Shown here piece after piece: positions 51,530 through 61,582 of a DNA stretch of 64,000 nt. This stretch comes from Prolixibacteraceae bacterium JC049 (lineage in GTDB: Bacteria > Bacteroidota > Bacteroidia > Bacteroidales > Prolixibacteraceae), in the NCBI GenBank assembly GCA_023369685.1, contig SACZ01000001.1, positions 434,381-498,380 of the forward strand. The letters run 5' to 3'. Positions within the stretch are counted from its first letter, which is position 1; the number at the start of each line of letters is the position of its first letter. The notes below the pieces were generated by a model. That model was not told where the DNA came from and did no database searches. It was given only the letters and a program-made list of their open reading frames with translations. Made by a program: the position numbers and the translations under genes.

Positions 51530-53818
51530 TTATAAAAGTGCATAGGCAACGGTTACACCTGCCATTACAACAGAAACCATTGTCATCAACTTAATAAGAA
51601 TGTTCAATGATGGACCAGCTGTATCTTTAAACGGATCGCCAACAGTATCTCCAACAACACCAGCTTTGTGTGTTTCACTGCCTTTCCCTCCGTAGTTTCC
51701 TTTTTCGATATACTTTTTAGCATTATCCCATGCTCCACCTGCATTATTTAGCATACAGGCAAGAGTAAATCCAGCAGTTAAACCACCAGCCAACAGACCA
51801 ACAACACCAGCAACACCTAAGAAAATACCTACAGCTACAGGAACGATAATGGCAAGTAATGATGGTAAAATCATTTCGCGCTGCGCCCCTCTGGTTGATA
51901 TAGCGACACATTTGGCATATTCAGGAGTCGCTTTCCCTTCCATAATACCAGCTATTTCACGGAACTGACGACGTACTTCGTCTACCATAGCTCCTGCAGC
52001 ACGACCTACTGCTTTCATTGTCATTGCACAGAATACAAAGGCCATCATTGCACCGATAAATAATCCACCTAAAAGCAATGGGTTGAATAAAGAAAGGTCG
52101 TAGGCAGTAACGAAATCTCGGATGGTAGCTTCGCTTAACTTAATGGCTTGTTGACCTTCTGCTATGGTTGGTGTCTGATCGGTATAGAATAGCGTATCGC
52201 CCACCTGATAGAATTTATGAGCTGTCTCGTTAGATAATTTCCCTAGCCATAACCTAATTTCTTCCATATAGGCAGCTAAAAGTGCCATTGCAGTTAATGC
52301 AGCAGAACCAATAGCAAATCCTTTTCCTGTTGCTGCAGTCGTGTTTCCTAACATATCTAATGCATCGGTACGCTCGCGTACTTCATTAGGAAGATGAGCC
52401 ATTTCTGCATTTCCTCCAGCATTATCAGCAATAGGACCAAATGCATCAGTTGCCAATGTAATTCCTAAAGTAGATAACATACCTACCGCGGCAAATCCAA
52501 TTCCATAAACTCCTAGTCCGAAATTGCTAAAACCACCTGCAAATCCAAATGCACAAATAATACCGGCAACGATAGTTAAAACAGGAATCCAGGTAGAATA
52601 CATACCTACGGCAATACCATCGATAATAGTTGTTGCTGGACCTTGCTGTGCTTGATTGGCAATACCTTGGGTCGGCTTGTATTCATCTGAAGTAAAATAT
52701 TCTGTTCCTTGACCAATAATAACTCCTGCAACTAAACCAGCTACTACAGAACCAAAAATACCCCAGGTGATCCAGTCGTAGTGAGCCATAACAGCCAATA
52801 CTGCTAAGATTAATAAAGAGCTACCTCCTGTGCCCAATAATAAGGCATTCAATAGATTCTTCTGGGTGGCTGATTCCTTAGTACGAACCATATAAATTCC
52901 AACAATGGAGAGAATGATACCAATACTGGCCACAATCATAGGAGCCATAACCACTTTCATCTGTTCTGCAGAAGTTAGATTAGGAAGGGCAGCACCAAGG
53001 GCAGCTGTTGCTAAGATAGAACCACAGTACGATTCATATAGGTCGGCACCCATTCCGGCTACATCACCTACGTTATCACCTACATTATCGGCAATAGTTG
53101 CAGGGTTACGAGGGTCATCTTCAGGAATTCCAGCTTCTACTTTACCTACAAGATCGGCACCAACATCGGCTGCTTTGGTGTAAATACCACCACCAACGCG
53201 TGCAAATAATGCTTGGGTTGAGGCCCCCATTCCAAATGTTAGCATTGTAGCTGTTATCTCAATCATTTTATGGTGTTCGGTTGTTCCTTCGTGAACAAAG
53301 GTTAATCCGAGCATTTCAAAACCATTTTGCATATGATCAGGAGTAAATACTATGTCATTCAAAAACCAGAACCATAGGGCAATATCTAGTAATCCGAAAC
53401 CAACTACTACTAAGCCCATTACAGCACCACTTCGGAAAGCAATTTTAAGTCCTTTATTTAACGATTGCGATGCACCGTGGGCAGTTCGGGCAGAGGCAAA
53501 TGTGGCAGTTTTCATTCCCAGGTATCCACATAAACCCGAAAAGAAACCTCCGGTAAGAAATGCAACAGGAACAAATGGATTCTGAACACCTAGTTTTGCC
53601 AAAATAAACAGAATGACAACCAAAACCAGAAACACATATCCAACCACCTTGTACTGGCGGGTTAGGTAAGCCATTGCACCATCACGAACATGCTGAGCAA
53701 TTTCAACCATTCGATCAGTTCCTTCTGAGTTTTTCATCATGGTTTTAAAGAAATACCAGGCAAAGAATAGGGCTATTAAAGAGCATACGGGAATAAGCCA
53801 AAAAATAGTGTCCATCAT
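51530..53818 (-). CDS. hppA: Membrane-bound proton/sodium-pumping pyrophosphatase, K+-dependent type
   Basis: Uses the energy of PPi hydrolysis to pump H+ and/or Na+ across the inner membrane. 762 residues and about 16 membrane helices. The PPi/Mg site shows as [22 protein letters not shown] and [21 protein letters not shown], the C-terminal one as [24 protein letters not shown]. In the K+ switch region the motif is NTTAATGKG, with Ala where K+-independent enzymes have Lys, which predicts K+ dependence. Na+ or dual Na+/H+ transport, known from Bacteroides, is plausible. I start at the ATG at 53818; 53815 is as likely, and a GTG at 53854 less so. Confidence 0.95.
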   Translation of the reverse strand: MMDTIFWLIPVCSLIALFFAWYFFKTMMKNSEGTDRMVEIAQHVRDGAMAYLTRQYKVVGYVFLVLVVILFILAKLGVQNPFVPVAFLTGGFFSGLCGYLGMKTATFASARTAHGASQSLNKGLKIAFRSGAVMGLVVVGFGLLDIALWFWFLNDIVFTPDHMQNGFEMLGLTFVHEGTTEHHKMIEITATMLTFGMGASTQALFARVGGGIYTKAADVGADLVGKVEAGIPEDDPRNPATIADNVGDNVGDVAGMGADLYESYCGSILATAALGAALPNLTSAEQMKVVMAPMIVASIGIILSIVGIYMVRTKESATQKNLLNALLLGTGGSSLLILAVLAVMAHYDWITWGIFGSVVAGLVAGVIIGQGTEYFTSDEYKPTQGIANQAQQGPATTIIDGIAVGMYSTWIPVLTIVAGIICAFGFAGGFSNFGLGVYGIGFAAVGMLSTLGITLATDAFGPIADNAGGNAEMAHLPNEVRERTDALDMLGNTTAATGKGFAIGSAALTAMALLAAYMEEIRLWLGKLSNETAHKFYQVGDTLFYTDQTPTIAEGQQAIKLSEATIRDFVTAYDLSLFNPLLLGGLFIGAMMAFVFCAMTMKAVGRAAGAMVDEVRRQFREIAGIMEGKATPEYAKCVAISTRGAQREMILPSLLAIIVPVAVGIFLGVAGVVGLLAGGLTAGFTLACMLNNAGGAWDNAKKYIEKGNYGGKGSETHKAGVVGDTVGDPFKDTAGPSLNILIKLMTMVSVVMAGVTVAYALL

Positions 53819-54123
53819 AAGAGTTTTATTTTGTGCGTTGGTAGCGACCAACACTGGTTTATATTAGTTTAAATTTATTGTCAAACTAAATGTATTGGGG
53901 GAGTAAGCGCTTCAGGTACTTGCTTATGGTTAACTCTTTATGGCTCCTCTTCTAATTGTCAACAAACACTGTCTACAATAAAGGTTATCCTTGTGTTGGG
54001 TTGATATAAATTTATTATTTAGCTGAAATTTAACTAAAAAAATGATGAATTGAAAGCGTCGAGACGTAATGTTAATATGTTTAAAAGTAGGAAAATGAAA
54101 AGGTATACCTTGGTATATTTCAT
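53819..54123. other. Gap upstream of hppA
   Basis: 305 A/T-rich bases. They must hold the hppA promoter, which I cannot place with confidence (a TTTAGTTTGAC string on the minus strand is close to but not a match of the consensus). No ORF or stable fold. Confidence 0.4.
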
Positions 54124-54153
54124 AAAAAAAGCACGAACTTAAGAATCCGTGCT
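54124..54153 (-). terminator. Terminator of the WecA-like gene
   Basis: AGCACG/CGTGCT stem with an imperfectly paired interior. On the minus strand it is followed by seven T residues, about 30 bases after the stop of the gene at 54181. Confidence 0.7.
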
Positions 54154-54180
54154 GCTGTATATTTTTTGTTCTTTTAAAAT

Positions 54181-55338
54181 CTATTCTACTAATTCGAGTT
54201 CCTTTGGGGACTCATCAATGTTGATTTTAAAAGATGAAACTTTACTAGTTGCAGGTTGTAGAATAAATGCTTTTAATTCATTGTCTTTTGGTTTAAATTT
54301 CAATAAGCATTTTGGGGCACATCCCATTAGCATTCCTGATGAAACAATAGCTCCTAATAATAAATAGATGTTTATTGACTGAACCATCATAACTATTGCT
54401 ATAAATACAATATTGGCAGCAAGGATAATTAAAGTTGCTTGGAGATGACTAAACCCCCAGTCTAGAAGATTATGATGGGTGTGTATTTTATCTGCTTTGA
54501 AAGGCGATTGCTTTCTGGCAAGTCTAATTGCAAATACGCGCAAAGTATCTGTGAGTGGAACAATCATAATTGCATAAGAAATGGCGGGAGCATTTTTTAT
54601 GGCAATAGGATTAATAGCATAGGCATTAAGCTCATTGAATTTGATAACCATAATGGCAAGGAAGAACCCCAATAAGAGTGAACCGGTATCGCCCATGAAA
54701 ATCTTATTCTTTTTCCCGAATACATTGAACTTGAAGAAAGCAATTAAGGCACCTACAGCTGCAAAAGCAATTATAGCCATTGATGTGTGTTGATTTATAG
54801 CAAACCAAATACCAAACGTCAAGGATGAGAGAATTGCAACACCAGAAGCCAGTCCATCTATACCATCGATTAAATTAATGGCATTAATCATTACAATAAA
54901 AGTGAAAATTGTAATAGGAATACTGGCATAATAACTTATCTCATTGAAGCCCAATAGACCATGTAGATTTGTGAATCGAATGTCTGCAAATACAGCTAGT
55001 ATTCCTGCGACTGCAATTTGAGCAATTAGCTTTTTTCTAGGTGAAAGATTCATCAAATCGTCTTTGAGACCAACAAATAGAATTAAAATGGCAGCAACCA
55101 ATATGTAAGGCAACTCATTAAATGTTTGTTGGAAACTGAAAAGGGTTGTACTAATAGATATTCCAAGAAAAATTGCAACTCCACCAAGTGTTGGAACAAC
55201 TTGAGTAGTAACATTTCGTTCGTTGGGATGATCGAACAAATGTTTAGCATTAGCTACACGAATGATAGCAGGAATACTATAATAGGCAATGGCAGCAGAT
55301 ACAGTACAACAGAGCAAAAGCAATACTAATTGAGGCAT
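54181..55338 (-). CDS. Undecaprenyl-phosphate HexNAc-1-phosphate transferase, WecA/TagO family
   Basis: Integral membrane enzyme that starts lipid-linked glycan assembly by moving a sugar-1-phosphate (typically GlcNAc-1-P) from UDP-sugar to undecaprenyl phosphate. 385 residues with about 11 helices. Catalytic loops: GLKDDLMNLSPRKK (Asp pair), NAINLIDGIDGLASG, FMGDTGSLLLGF, and DKIHTHHNLLDWG carrying the HxHH motif. The soluble tail after residue 340 is not conserved. It lies 7.5 kb beyond the polysaccharide locus, which has no initiating transferase of its own in view, so it is the best candidate to prime that polymer. Confidence 0.92.
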   Translation of the reverse strand: MPQLVLLLLCCTVSAAIAYYSIPAIIRVANAKHLFDHPNERNVTTQVVPTLGGVAIFLGISISTTLFSFQQTFNELPYILVAAILILFVGLKDDLMNLSPRKKLIAQIAVAGILAVFADIRFTNLHGLLGFNEISYYASIPITIFTFIVMINAINLIDGIDGLASGVAILSSLTFGIWFAINQHTSMAIIAFAAVGALIAFFKFNVFGKKNKIFMGDTGSLLLGFFLAIMVIKFNELNAYAINPIAIKNAPAISYAIMIVPLTDTLRVFAIRLARKQSPFKADKIHTHHNLLDWGFSHLQATLIILAANIVFIAIVMMVQSINIYLLLGAIVSSGMLMGCAPKCLLKFKPKDNELKAFILQPATSKVSSFKINIDESPKELELVE

Positions 55339-55428
55339 AATTTGGGACTCAGTAAATTAATTGGTTCTGTTTGTCTTGAGTATAACGTGAGTAAAATGAA
55401 TATGTTTCAATAAAATGAATGTTTTTGC

Positions 55429-55466
55429 AAAAAAAATCTCACCTATATGTGACTTTAGGTGAGATT
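55429..55466 (-). terminator. Terminator of the acyl-CoA synthetase gene
   Basis: A perfect 11-bp stem (55435-55445 with 55456-55466) with a 10-nt loop; on the minus strand it runs into eight T residues. It lies 26 bases after the stop of the gene at 55492. Confidence 0.9.
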
Positions 55467-55491
55467 CTAGAAACTGAAGGTATATTTGATA

Positions 55492-57402
55492 TTACTTCCA
55501 GTTAGATATGTTTTTGAGATTTCGCTCATTGGTAACCTGTTTCCCTTGGCTGGTATATAAATGGTCTAAATCTTCCTTGAAGTGTTCCACTACTTTGCCA
55601 CGAACTACTTTCATTGTGCTGTTTAGCAATTTGTTTTGCTCGGTAAAGCCTTCAGGTAGAACAGCGATAGATGCTGGCAACCATCTTTCAGGGAACTGAC
55701 CTTCAAATTTACCTCCTGTGAAGTAGTTGCTAACTTCAGACTGAATAAGATCGAGTGCTGCTTTTTTACCTTCTTCTGAATCCCAAGATTTGTTTTGAGC
55801 TGTAACTTGTGATTTCAGCGTATTAATATTAGGAACAATCATTCCAACGGTGTATGGATTCTGATTGTTGTAAAGTACTGCTTGCTCAATAATTAAAGAT
55901 TGATCAACTAGTGCCTCTTCTATTCCTTCAGGACTAAATTTTTCACCGTCATTTCCAATCAACAAGCTTTTGAAGCGTCCCAATACATGTAAAAAGCCAT
56001 CACTATCCATGTAGCCCATATCACCGGTATGAAGCCAACCATCCTTAAGAGTCTCGGCTGAGGCTGTAGGATTTTCCCAATAGCCCAACATCACATTATC
56101 TCCTTTGATGACAATTTCTCCTTTTTGCCCGGTTGGTTGTTCAACTCCATCTTCCGAAAGAATGCGAAGTTCCATGTTGTTTACCAATTTACCCGAAGAG
56201 CCAAACTTAATGGCGTGTAGCGCATTGGATGAAATAACAGGAGATGCTTCAGATAGACCGTAGCCTTGACACATTGGAACACCAATGGCGTAGAAGAAGC
56301 GTTGTAGTTCGATGTCTAAAAGAGCTCCTCCACCAACAAAGAAGCGCAGCTCTCCTCCAAATGCATCGCGAACTTTTGAGAATAGTATTTTATCGAAAAG
56401 GGCAACCAATGGTTTCAAGAAAACTCGGAAACCTTTGCCTCTGTTCCAGCCATAACCATTATAGTTATAACCTACTTTAAGTGCAAAGTTGAAAAGTTTC
56501 TCAGTTGTTTTTCCTTGTTTGCGAATTCCTGCTTCAATATTCTTTCTAAAGTTTTTAGCCAATGCAGGAACACTCATCAGAATATGAGGTTTTAATTCTT
56601 TAATATTGATAGGCACATTTCGGAGCGTTTCCATTCCATTTTTACCAATTTGTACTGAACCAATTGCTGCGCCATTTACCATGAAACTATATAAACATGC
56701 TGTGTGTGCAAAAGAATGATCCCAAGGAAGAATAGCTAAAGTACGGAACGACTCATCGATGTCCATTAATGAATTACTTTGCTGCACATTGGCTGCATAG
56801 TTTAAATGGGAAAGCATAATGCCTTTTGGATCAGCAGTGGTTCCAGATGTGTAAGAGATGTTAGCTAAATCGTTAGGCTGAATGCTTTTCCAGATAGCCT
56901 CAAGTGATGCCTTTTTCGATTCATCTTTTAAAGCTTCCGTCCCCATTTGCATAACCGTAGAGTAGTTAACCTCACGGTCATTCAATTCTGTGCGATCATC
57001 GATGTAGATTATCTTTTCCAAAAGAGGAAGTTCATCCAGAATAGATTGAAGCTTGTCTACTTGGTTGCGAGAAATGATAATGGCTTTAGAACCAGAGTGC
57101 TCTAATCGGAACTTTAGATCGCTACCGGCTTCCAATTTGATTGAAAGAGGAACATTTACAGCTCCTGCATATAAAATGGCTAACTCGCTGATGAGCCATG
57201 CATTTTGCCCTTCAGAAAGCAAAGCTACCCGGTCGCCTTTTTCTATTCCTAGTTCACTTAAACCTGCAGCTAATTGTAGTACTTGCTCATGTGATTCGCT
57301 ATATGTTGTAGGTTCGAATTTCGATGTTTTCTTCTCCCACAATAGCACATTATTGGGAAAGCGACTAACGCTGGTTTCGAAAAGCTCAATCAGTGTCCTC
57401 AT
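55492..57402 (-). CDS. Long-chain fatty acid-CoA ligase family (AMP-binding)
   Basis: Activates a fatty acid with ATP and CoA. 636 residues. ATP loop ISYTSGTTADPKGIMLSH, substrate/adenylate motif GYGLSEASPV, hinge MDSDGFLHVLGRFKSLL, and NDGEKFSPEGIEE in the C-terminal lid. This matches the FadD15-like long-chain group of about 600 residues. Start at the ATG at 57402, which begins MRTLIELFETSVSRFPNN, the usual family start; the open frame to 57468 is rejected. The gene stands alone with its own terminator. Confidence 0.92.
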   Translation of the reverse strand: MRTLIELFETSVSRFPNNVLLWEKKTSKFEPTTYSESHEQVLQLAAGLSELGIEKGDRVALLSEGQNAWLISELAILYAGAVNVPLSIKLEAGSDLKFRLEHSGSKAIIISRNQVDKLQSILDELPLLEKIIYIDDRTELNDREVNYSTVMQMGTEALKDESKKASLEAIWKSIQPNDLANISYTSGTTADPKGIMLSHLNYAANVQQSNSLMDIDESFRTLAILPWDHSFAHTACLYSFMVNGAAIGSVQIGKNGMETLRNVPINIKELKPHILMSVPALAKNFRKNIEAGIRKQGKTTEKLFNFALKVGYNYNGYGWNRGKGFRVFLKPLVALFDKILFSKVRDAFGGELRFFVGGGALLDIELQRFFYAIGVPMCQGYGLSEASPVISSNALHAIKFGSSGKLVNNMELRILSEDGVEQPTGQKGEIVIKGDNVMLGYWENPTASAETLKDGWLHTGDMGYMDSDGFLHVLGRFKSLLIGNDGEKFSPEGIEEALVDQSLIIEQAVLYNNQNPYTVGMIVPNINTLKSQVTAQNKSWDSEEGKKAALDLIQSEVSNYFTGGKFEGQFPERWLPASIAVLPEGFTEQNKLLNSTMKVVRGKVVEHFKEDLDHLYTSQGKQVTNERNLKNISNWK

Positions 57403-57491
57403 TTTTTCTAATCTTAATTCTTCAAATTGATGAAAATCAAAAATAGTAGAAAAGATTAAAAAGGCCAATTTGTCTTTTGAGGTGAGGTTAT

Positions 57492-57522
57492 AAAACTATC
57501 CCGAACAGGAATGCCCGGGATA
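57492..57522 (-). terminator. Terminator candidate of galM
   Basis: TATCCCG (57497-57503) pairs with CGGGATA (57516-57522); on the minus strand the stem is followed by GTTTTATAA. It lies about 40 bases after the galM stop. Moderate T-tract. Confidence 0.6.
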
Positions 57523-57560
57523 GAAAATATCTTGATTCAGTCCTGGTGAGGCTGAAAAAT

Positions 57561-58595
57561 TTACTCGGTAATGAAACGATAAATAGTTGTTTCTTGGTAT
57601 AAATCTCCTGGCTGTAGAATGGTCTCTGGAAATTCTGGTTTATTAGGACTATCTGGGAAATGCTGTGTCTCCAAGGCAACACCTGTATAGCGTCCCATTT
57701 TGCCTTCAATTTCTGGTAAGTAGTAACCGGTATAAACCTGAATGCCTGGCTGAGTGGTTAGTACTTCAATTTTTCTACCCGACTCGTTGTGTGCTAGGAG
57801 TGCAGCATTGCGTAACTCTCCATTTTCTCCTCGAACTACAAAATTCATGTCGTATCCATCTGCAAGTCCTTCCATCAATTGGTTGATAGGATGTTTCAGT
57901 CTGAAATCGTAAGGAGTTCCAGCTACACCTTTGTATGTACCAACAGGAATAAGGTTGTTGTCTACATTAGTGTATTCATCTGATTCTACTTGCAAGTGGT
58001 GATCCAGAACCTGCTGATTTTCTCCCGATAAGTTGAAATAACTATGGTTAGTTAAATTCACCGGAGTAGCTTTGTCTGTAGTTGCTTTATAATCGATGTT
58101 TAACTCGTCGTTATCATTTAGGGTGTATGTAACACACACATCTAAGTTGCCGGGATAGTTTTCCTCTCCATCAACCGATGTATAAGTCAATACCACGCTT
58201 ACCTCGTCTTCGTTTTCAATCACAGTAGCATCCCAAACTTTTTTGTCGAATCCGCATAATCCACCGTGTAAGTGGTTAGGCCCATTGTTGATGGCCAACT
58301 TGTATGTAGTGCCATCTACTGAAAAATTACCTTTCCCAATTCGGTTGGCATAGCGACCGCAAATAGCCCCTAGATATGGATAGTTGGCTAAATATTCTTC
58401 AGATGTATATGCTGCAAGGTTATCAAATCCTAAAACCACATTTGACTTATTTCCTTGTTTGTCATTCATTGAAACTTCAGTGATAATTCCACCATAGTTA
58501 GTTAATTTCACTGTTATGCCATTAGGGTTAACCAATGAAAAAAGAGTTACCTCTTTTCCGTTGATTGCTCCCCATTTTAGTTGTTCGATTTGCAT
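57561..58595 (-). CDS. galM: Aldose 1-epimerase (galactose mutarotase)
   Basis: Interconverts alpha and beta anomers of hexoses. 344 residues in a beta-sandwich. Landmarks: GAICGRYANRIGKG, NHLHGGLCGFDKKVW (substrate His), NLTNHSYFNLSG (catalytic His) and ALETQHFPDSPNKPEFP with the catalytic Glu. No signal peptide, so cytoplasmic. It is divergent from the GntR-type regulator gene; such an arrangement often means the regulator controls it. Confidence 0.94.
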   Translation of the reverse strand: MQIEQLKWGAINGKEVTLFSLVNPNGITVKLTNYGGIITEVSMNDKQGNKSNVVLGFDNLAAYTSEEYLANYPYLGAICGRYANRIGKGNFSVDGTTYKLAINNGPNHLHGGLCGFDKKVWDATVIENEDEVSVVLTYTSVDGEENYPGNLDVCVTYTLNDNDELNIDYKATTDKATPVNLTNHSYFNLSGENQQVLDHHLQVESDEYTNVDNNLIPVGTYKGVAGTPYDFRLKHPINQLMEGLADGYDMNFVVRGENGELRNAALLAHNESGRKIEVLTTQPGIQVYTGYYLPEIEGKMGRYTGVALETQHFPDSPNKPEFPETILQPGDLYQETTIYRFITE

Positions 58596-58763
58596 GTCTG
58601 TTTTTTTATCGCGTTTATTGGTGTTTGCAGTAATGTATTTTCGATCTGGCCTGCAAATTCAACAAAAATAGTTTTTTTAGTAACTAGTAGGTACCGGTAG
58701 GAATAAAAAATGTATTTTTACGTGTTGTACAATTAAGCTTGCTAATATTTTTTACAAACTGCT
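58596..58763. promoter_or_regulatory. Divergent control region galM / GntR-type regulator
   Basis: 168 bases between two gene starts. Overlapping palindromes GGTACC and ACCGGT lie at about 58690-58698 (TAGTAGGTACCGGTAGG) in otherwise A/T-rich DNA and are a candidate operator. Promoters for both directions must lie here; I cannot place them exactly. Confidence 0.4.
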
Positions 58764-59768
58764 ATGTTAGACGGAATTATATATATCGATGAAAATTCAG
58801 GTGTACCTAAGTATCGCCAGATTATCAATTCAATTTTAGAAGCCATTGAAAATAAAGAGTTGAAGAAGGGTGATAAAATTCCATCTATCAATCAGATTTG
58901 TAACGAGTTTGAACTTTCGCGCGATACAGTGATGGTTGCTTTTAATGAGTTGAAAGCCAAAGGAATATTGGTTTCTATTCCGGGGAAAGGCTATTACATT
59001 GAAAGTGTGAAAACCGATATTCAGCAAAAAGTTTTTGTATTATTCGACGAGCTTAATGTCTTTAAAGAAGACTTGTACAACTCTTTTCTACAACATTTAG
59101 ATCCACGCACCAATGTGGATATCTATTTCCATCATTTCAACTTTAAGGTATTCAAGAGTTTGATTCAGGATAGCGTGGGGAAATACACTCAGTATGTCAT
59201 TATGCCTGCAACTTTCGATGATACTGCTTCGATTATTAGTCAAGTTCCGGAAGATAAAGTGTTTATTCTGGATAGATATAAGAATGATCTGAGACAATAT
59301 CCTATGTTGTATCAGGATTTTGCACGAGATGTATACGAGGCGCTGTTAGAGGGAGTTGATTTGTTGCGCAAATATGAAAAATTGGTAATGGTATTTCCAG
59401 GAGGAAAGGAACCTGCCGAACGTGTAAAAGGATTTCAGAAATTCTGTACAGAAAAGGGATTTCAGTATGAAATAATTAAAACCATAGCCGATAGAGAGTT
59501 GATGCCTGGTGAAGTGTACTTTGTTCCTACCGATAGAAATTTGGTGAAGCTACTGAAAGGTGCGGAAGCAAAAGATTTACAATTGGGCGAAAATTTCGGT
59601 GTAGTTTCATTTAATGATACCGTACTGAAAGAGGTCGTTTCGGGAGGAATTACAACTATTTCTACTGACTTTATTGAAATGGGTAAGCAGTTGGCATCGT
59701 TAATCAATTCCAAGAAACCAGGTAAAATTACCAATCCTTGCCGTCTGATTCGACGTAAATCGTTATAG
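58764..59768 (+). CDS. GntR-type transcription factor with sugar-binding (LacI-like) domain
   Basis: A 334-residue regulator. Residues about 13-78 are the GntR winged helix (PKYRQIINSILEAIENKELKKGDKIPSINQICNEFELSRDTV, then VSIPGKGYYI). The remainder has the fold pattern of periplasmic-binding-protein-like effector domains (VFVLFDELNVFKEDLYNSF ... VVSFNDTVLKEVVSGGITTIS). In Bacteroidota this hybrid type controls sugar use operons. The divergent galM gene is the obvious local target. Effector unknown. Confidence 0.88.
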   Translation: MLDGIIYIDENSGVPKYRQIINSILEAIENKELKKGDKIPSINQICNEFELSRDTVMVAFNELKAKGILVSIPGKGYYIESVKTDIQQKVFVLFDELNVFKEDLYNSFLQHLDPRTNVDIYFHHFNFKVFKSLIQDSVGKYTQYVIMPATFDDTASIISQVPEDKVFILDRYKNDLRQYPMLYQDFARDVYEALLEGVDLLRKYEKLVMVFPGGKEPAERVKGFQKFCTEKGFQYEIIKTIADRELMPGEVYFVPTDRNLVKLLKGAEAKDLQLGENFGVVSFNDTVLKEVVSGGITTISTDFIEMGKQLASLINSKKPGKITNPCRLIRRKSL

Positions 59769-59821
59769 CAAAAAAATCACAGAATAGAATTTTGAATTTT
59801 TCTTTCTTTTGTTGAGCTTTA

Positions 59822-60388
59822 TTGGCAAATAAAAAGAACGTGAAAGAATCAGAACTTTGGAAAAATGTTCATCGTGGAGATGTTGATGCTTTAAAAATAC
59901 TTCACGGTAAATATTTCTTTTCGATGTGCCTTTGGGCAAAAGATGCTGTTGCTGATGATGAGTTGGTAGAGCGTGTCGTTTCTGATTGTTTCATTGCCTT
60001 ATGGGAAAACAGAAAGAGAATTCAACTGAGGTCTTCCATAAAATCATATCTTTTCCAAATGCTTAGAAATAAGCTAATCGATGTATATCGAAGTAGGGAT
60101 TTAACCACTCAATATGTTAATGAATTACCAGATGTATGTTTGGAAGAACAGGTTGATTTAAAACAGCATTACGTAAAACTGTACGAAACTATATTACTAC
60201 TTCCCGAACAACGACGAAAGATCCTTGAAATGGCTGCTTTCGAAGGAATGACTTACAATGAAATTGCAGAAAAAATGCATATTTCTAAAAATACAGTAAA
60301 AACACAAATAGCCCGTGCATACCGGTTTCTAAAAGAAAATCTCGATCCTGGAGATTTTTATTTGTTTTGCATTTTGCATAAAAAATAA
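59822..60388 (+). CDS. ECF-type RNA polymerase sigma factor
   Basis: A 188-residue sigma factor of the FecI-like Bacteroidota group. Region 2 runs about 20-85 (LHGKYFFSMCLWAKDAVADDELVERVVSDCFIALWENR, then KSYLFQMLRNKLIDVYR), and region 4 about 120-175 (LLPEQRRKILEMAAFEGMTYNEIAEKMHISKNTVKTQIARAYRFLKE). It must use a TTG start (59822), since no in-frame ATG lies before region 2; a GTG at 59840 is an alternative. The FecR gene follows after 110 bases, then the SusC receptor: a standard cell-surface signalling set. Confidence 0.9.
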   Translation: MANKKNVKESELWKNVHRGDVDALKILHGKYFFSMCLWAKDAVADDELVERVVSDCFIALWENRKRIQLRSSIKSYLFQMLRNKLIDVYRSRDLTTQYVNELPDVCLEEQVDLKQHYVKLYETILLLPEQRRKILEMAAFEGMTYNEIAEKMHISKNTVKTQIARAYRFLKENLDPGDFYLFCILHKK

Positions 60389-60498
60389 ATTTGCCGTCAC
60401 CCTCATTTAATTTTTTTACGACTATAAGAATGAAGCCGCCTAGTGAAAGGCAGGCTCGAATTGTGGTATATTATAAATGATAGAAATTAGAGTGAAGG

Positions 60499-61476
60499 AT
60501 GAAGAACGATAAACAACTTTGGGAATTAATAACTTCCAATTTATATCGTGAGAATAGCAATGACGAGCAAAGTGAACTGGATAAACAGTTGCAGTCGAAA
60601 AAGCGAAATGAAAAATTGAATGATTCTGTACATTCACTACATGTCGATATTCTTGCCACTAACGATCTGAGGGGATTCTCCAAAGAAAAATCATGGAATA
60701 ACATTCGGAAGGAAGTACTTCGAAAACGAATGCTTCGATTCCTGAATGTAGCAAAGTATGCTGCAATTGTTATCGTGTCATTTTTGTTAGGAACTCTTTT
60801 CTTGCAAAAGGCCGAAAAGGGAACTAGCATAGCAGAGATTAGGGTTCCACTGGGACAGATGACAGAGTTAACGTTAGATGATGGAACTCAAGTGTGGTTA
60901 AATTCTGGCTCGACACTTAAGTATGACACTAAATCAGATAATGAACGATTGGTGACTTTGGAAGGGGAAGCTTTTTTCGATGTAACAAAGAATGGAACAC
61001 CTTTTAAGGTCTTTTTTAAAGATGCTGCAGTAGAAGTGCTGGGAACAAGATTTAATGTAATTGCCTATCATGAGGAACCAATTAGTCAAGTGACATTAGT
61101 CGAGGGCAAAGTAAATATCAATCGTCGAAGCACTTTGACTAAACTTCATCCTTCAGAACAAATTACCATAAGCGACAAGCATAAGAATATGCGAATAGAT
61201 AAGGTTAATACTGACTTTTATGTCTCTTGGACCGAGGGAAAGATGGTATTTGAAGAAGAGCGTTTAGTCAATGTTACCAAAAAACTGGAACGTTGGTACA
61301 ATGTCGAGATTCGTTTTACAGAAGAGAGTGTTAAGAATCTTTATTTCTGTGGAACTATCCTCAAAAACAAGCCATTCGACCAAATAATTAATGCTTTTGA
61401 GTTGCTGCTACCTGTGAAAATTCAATATAAACACAATCTACACAGTAAAGATCAAGTAATTATATCAAAACGATAA
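60499..61476 (+). CDS. FecR-family anti-sigma factor
   Basis: A 325-residue inner-membrane protein that holds the ECF sigma factor until the outer-membrane receptor signals. Cytoplasmic N-terminus with a helical anti-sigma segment, membrane helix at about 88-104 (YAAIVIVSFLLGTLFL), then the periplasmic FecR domain: IRVPLGQMTELTLDDGTQVWLNSGSTLKYD, GEAFFDVTKNGTPFKV, VEVLGTRFNVIAY, VEGKVNI. It ends with the DUF4974-like domain (MVFEEERLVNVTKKLERWYNVEIRF). It lies between the sigma gene and the SusC gene. Confidence 0.93.
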   Translation: MKNDKQLWELITSNLYRENSNDEQSELDKQLQSKKRNEKLNDSVHSLHVDILATNDLRGFSKEKSWNNIRKEVLRKRMLRFLNVAKYAAIVIVSFLLGTLFLQKAEKGTSIAEIRVPLGQMTELTLDDGTQVWLNSGSTLKYDTKSDNERLVTLEGEAFFDVTKNGTPFKVFFKDAAVEVLGTRFNVIAYHEEPISQVTLVEGKVNINRRSTLTKLHPSEQITISDKHKNMRIDKVNTDFYVSWTEGKMVFEEERLVNVTKKLERWYNVEIRFTEESVKNLYFCGTILKNKPFDQIINAFELLLPVKIQYKHNLHSKDQVIISKR

Positions 61477-61507
61477 TGCCTATGTAACACAATCTAACTA
61501 ACCAAAA

Positions 61508-61539
61508 AACGGCAGAGATGCTGGCACATCGCTACCGTT
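61508..61539 (+). promoter_or_regulatory. Stable hairpin between fecR and the susC-type gene
   Basis: A 13-bp stem with two mismatches (61508-61520 with 61527-61539) and a 6-nt loop, followed by only three T. It may be a weak terminator of the sigma/FecR transcript or a structured leader of the receptor mRNA. Confidence 0.5.
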
Positions 61540-61582
61540 TATCATTAAAAAACTCGATAAGTAATTTTAATCATTCAAATGT

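Noticed and set aside
52905-53183. ORFs antisense to hppA
   Set aside because: Low-complexity shadow frames of a strongly conserved membrane protein.
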